Assembly (NCBI RefSeq): GCF_001514205.1 | Contig: NZ_KQ948768.1 | Coordinates: 111,482-175,481 of the forward strand | Source: Streptomyces griseoruber | GTDB taxonomy: Bacteria > Actinomycetota > Actinomycetes > Streptomycetales > Streptomycetaceae | Direction: 5' to 3' | DNA: 64,000 nucleotides | Part shown: one piece after another, positions 61,774-64,000 of the stretch | How positions within the stretch are numbered: the stretch's first letter is position 1 | Layout: the number at the start of each line of letters is the position of its first letter | Position numbers and translations under genes: made by a program | The notes under the pieces: generated by a model | Databases searched by the model: none | Told to the model about the DNA's origin: nothing | The model's input: the letters and a program-made list of their open reading frames with translations, nothing else

Positions 61774-62693
61774 ATCAGGAGGGCATCTTCATGACCATTC
61801 CGACGCCCGCTTCCCCAGCGGACTGGACGGACGGACTCGGCCTCGCCCGTGTCCTGCATGGCGGTGGCCCCGTGGTCGCGCTGCGGCGGGACGGGGTGGC
61901 GAAGGCGCGCCTCGCCCTGGTGGACGGCCAGGTCTTCGACGACCTGCCCGCGCTGTTGGAGGCGGCCGAGGGCGACCCGGCGGCCATCGAGGGCGGCGCC
62001 GTGATCGACGCGCCGGACCATCGGCTGCTGAGCCCGGTCGGACGCCCGGGCAAGGTCATCTGCATCGGCCAGAACTACCTCGCGCACGTGCACGAGGGCG
62101 GCCGCGCCACAGGACCGGCTCACCCCGATCTCTTTCCGAAATGGCACACCTCACTGGCCGCGCCCTACGCCGACGTGGCACTGCCACCGGAATCGGACCA
62201 GATCGACTACGAGAGCGAACTCGCCGTGGTCATCGGTGCCCGTGCGCGTCGGATCGCGGCCGAGGACGCGGAGAGCGTCATCTTCGGGTACACCGCGGCC
62301 AACGACGTCTCCGTGCGTGACTTCCAGTTCCACACCACGCAGCGGGTCGCCGGCAAGGCCTGGGACGGTCTCACCCCCGTCGGTCCGGTCGTCGTGCCCG
62401 CCACGCGGCTCGGCGGCGCACGGCCCGACCTCACCATCAAGGGCACGCTCGACGGTGAGGTTCTCCAGGACGACCGCACCTCCTCACTCCTTTTCGGCGT
62501 ACCGGAGTTGCTGGCCTACATCACCACCGTGATGACCCTGGAGCCCGGGGACCTGATCCTCACCGGCACCCCCTCCGGGGTGGGCTTCGTACGCGAGCCG
62601 AAGGTGCTCCTGCGCGACGGCTCGGAGTTCGAAGTGCGCATCGAGGGGATCGGCGCGCTGCGCAACCGCTTCGTGGCCGAGAAGGCCGTATGA
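61770..62693 (+). CDS. Fumarylacetoacetate-hydrolase-family protein
   Basis: 307 residues. FAH fold: ICIGQNYLAHVHE, metal ligands in YESELAVVIG, GYTAANDVSVRDFQ, LTGTPSGVGF and the final DGSEFEVRIEGIGALRN. Such enzymes cleave or decarboxylate acylpyruvate-type ring fission products, or tautomerise oxaloacetate-like compounds. ATG overlaps the previous stop. A fragment of a similar gene is left at 53400. Confidence 0.92.
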   Translation: MNQEGIFMTIPTPASPADWTDGLGLARVLHGGGPVVALRRDGVAKARLALVDGQVFDDLPALLEAAEGDPAAIEGGAVIDAPDHRLLSPVGRPGKVICIGQNYLAHVHEGGRATGPAHPDLFPKWHTSLAAPYADVALPPESDQIDYESELAVVIGARARRIAAEDAESVIFGYTAANDVSVRDFQFHTTQRVAGKAWDGLTPVGPVVVPATRLGGARPDLTIKGTLDGEVLQDDRTSSLLFGVPELLAYITTVMTLEPGDLILTGTPSGVGFVREPKVLLRDGSEFEVRIEGIGALRNRFVAEKAV

Positions 62694-63511
62694 CCTCGGT
62701 GACCGTGACCTCCTCGCCACGGATCCGCACCGAGGTACGGAACGCGGTCGGCACCGTGGAGATCAGCAACCCGGCCCGGCGCAACGCGTTGTCCGTGGCG
62801 ATGATGACCGAACTCGCCGCCGCCCTGCGGGCGATGAACGAAGACCAAGACGTACGTGTGGTCGTCGTCCGCGGCGCCGGCGAGCAGGCCTTCGTCTCCG
62901 GCGCTGACATCAGCGAGTTCCCTGGCCGCCAGGACGAGGCCGCAAGACAGGCGGCGGACAACGCGGCCACGACACTGTTCACACAGCTCTCGGCGCTCTC
63001 GGTCCCCGTCATCGCCCGCATCCACGGCTACTGCCTGGGCGCGGGCATGGCCCTCGCCCTGGGCGCCGACCTGCGCTACGCGGACACCCGCAGCGTCCTG
63101 GCCATCCCGGCCGCCCGCCTGGGCGTCGGCTACCCCTTGGCCCAGACCGCCGCGCTCGTCCAGACCGTCGGGCCGTCGGCCGCGAGCGACCTGCTGTTCA
63201 CCGGACGCCGGCTGCCGGCCGCCGAGGCGCACGCCCTGGGCCTGGTGGACCGGGTCGTCGAACCCGACGAGCTGGGCAAGGTCGTCGACGAACTCGCGGC
63301 CACCATCGCGGCGAACGCGCCCCTGTCCGTCCGCGCCGCCAAGGCGTCCGTACAAGCCGTCCGCCGCCTGAGCGAGGGCGACGAAGCGGCGGGCAGCGCC
63401 GCGCTGAGGCACGCGATCGAGGCCGTCGCCCGCTGCCGCACCTCCGACGACCTCCGCGAAGGCGCCCTCGCCTTCCTGGAGAAGCGGCCCCCGCGCTTCA
63501 CCGGCCGCTGA
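62690..63511 (+). CDS. Enoyl-CoA hydratase/isomerase family protein
   Basis: 273 residues. Crotonase fold: NPARRNALSVAMM, oxyanion loops AFVSGADISEF and HGYCLGAGMALALGADLRYA, then RLGVGYPL where typical hydratases have the second catalytic Glu, so the chemistry may differ (isomerase or hydrolase). ATG overlaps the previous stop. Acts on the CoA ester made by the CoA-transferase. Confidence 0.9.
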   Translation: MTSVTVTSSPRIRTEVRNAVGTVEISNPARRNALSVAMMTELAAALRAMNEDQDVRVVVVRGAGEQAFVSGADISEFPGRQDEAARQAADNAATTLFTQLSALSVPVIARIHGYCLGAGMALALGADLRYADTRSVLAIPAARLGVGYPLAQTAALVQTVGPSAASDLLFTGRRLPAAEAHALGLVDRVVEPDELGKVVDELAATIAANAPLSVRAAKASVQAVRRLSEGDEAAGSAALRHAIEAVARCRTSDDLREGALAFLEKRPPRFTGR

Positions 63512-63547
63512 CACCCAATGCACGATCGACGACAGGAGCACCCCGGC

Positions 63548-64000
63548 ATGGGGACATCACTGAAGGGCCGGACCATCGTGATGTCCGGCGGCAGCCGTGG
63601 CATCGGGCTGGCCATCCTCACCGCAGCGGCCCGCGAAGGCGCCAACGCGGTGTTCCTGGCCAAAACCGACACGCCCGACCCGAGACTGCCGGGGACCGTG
63701 CACACGGCGGTCGCCGCGATCGAGGCCGCCGGCGGATCCGCCGTCGCGGTGGTCGGCGACGTCCGTGAGGAGGCCGACGTCGAACGCGCGGTCGCCACCG
63801 CGGTCGACCGGTTCGGGGGCGTCGACGTCTGCGTCAACAACGCCAGCGCCCTCGATGTGCGGGGCACCGAGGAACTGCCCGTCAAGCGCTTCGACCTGAT
63901 GCAGTCGATCAACAGCAGGGGCACCTTTCTGCTGACCCGGGCCTGCCTGCCGTACCTGAAGCAGTCCGACCACGCCCACATCCTGACCCTGTCGCCGCCG
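63548..64000 (+). CDS. Short-chain dehydrogenase (HSDL2-like), cut by window end
   Basis: First 151 residues, continuing beyond the window. GRTIVMSGGSRGIGLAILTAAAREG, AKTDTPDPRLPGT, GDVREEADVERAV and VNNASAL. The AKT(D/A)xPxPxLPGT insert after strand two is characteristic of HSDL2-type SDRs. Start ATG follows ACAGGAGCA. Probably the next oxidation in the CoA-ester pathway. Confidence 0.85.
   Translation, partial: MGTSLKGRTIVMSGGSRGIGLAILTAAAREGANAVFLAKTDTPDPRLPGTVHTAVAAIEAAGGSAVAVVGDVREEADVERAVATAVDRFGGVDVCVNNASALDVRGTEELPVKRFDLMQSINSRGTFLLTRACLPYLKQSDHAHILTLSPP

Noticed and set aside
1..64000. CRISPR arrays, tRNA or rRNA genes, riboswitches, replication origin
   Set aside because: No regularly spaced repeats, cloverleaf-like segments, rRNA sequence or known aptamer cores were seen by reading. 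A tRNA or covariance-model scan would be decisive.

Overview
The window is very GC-rich, with strong G/C at third codon positions, GTG starts, GTGA/ATGA start-stop overlaps and regulator families (LacI, PucR, IclR, GntR, TetR, AraC, LuxR) typical of an actinomycete, most likely Streptomyces or a close relative. Many truncated genes, a decayed integrase and a decayed Tn3-type transposase suggest an accessory region such as a chromosome arm or large plasmid. No rRNA, tRNA or CRISPR was seen.

Layout. 0-1.3 kb: remnants of a molybdenum hydroxylase and its XdhC maturation factor. 1.9-8.4 kb: a sugar-type ABC importer (two-domain ATPase, permease, lipoprotein) followed by three tandem SnoaL-like proteins, the trace of a fourth, and a metallo-beta-lactamase-fold hydrolase. 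8.7-12.1 kb: SDR, AraC regulator, small ABM-family protein and HSL-type esterase. 12.1-13.2 kb: broken tyrosine recombinase. 13.5-31.7 kb: the core of the window, a divergent catabolic island. One arm (minus strand) holds a LacI regulator, SDR, galactonate-type dehydratase and Gfo/Idh oxidoreductase. The other (plus strand) holds a binding protein, two permeases, KDPG/KDPGal-type aldolase, KDG-type kinase, lactonase and four glycosidases (GH51, GH43-like, GH127, GH27). Together they encode import and intracellular trimming of arabinose/galactose-containing oligosaccharides and a nearly complete non-phosphorylative (De Ley-Doudoroff) galactose route to pyruvate and glyceraldehyde 3-phosphate.

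31.7-44.3 kb is patchwork: a kynureninase/maleylacetate-reductase chimera, a truncated AraC gene, a PucR regulator, a two-component flavin monooxygenase with an atypical SDR, a Tn3 transposase relic, a ferritin-like protein, an SMI1/KNR4 protein, a DUF1269-like membrane protein and a truncated aldehyde dehydrogenase. 44.3-49.2 kb: a GntR-controlled operon of MHS transporter, split transketolase and SDR with two matching operator palindromes. 49.4-53.4 kb: a response regulator without its phosphoacceptor Asp, a drug-type MFS pump, a lipocalin-like relic and a TetR regulator with two operator-like repeats.

53.4-64 kb: an IclR-associated catabolic island. On the minus strand are a natural fusion of an MhpA-like FAD monooxygenase to an alpha/beta hydrolase and a DUF3500 protein. 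On the plus strand are a CoA-transferase, FAH-family hydrolase, enoyl-CoA hydratase and an SDR cut by the window end. The two arms are driven by an inverted duplication of one promoter/operator plus the 5' end of the CoA-transferase gene. This shared promoter, with the fusion enzyme and the DUF3500 gene, is the best candidate for an undescribed system here; the SnoaL array next to an ABC importer is the second.
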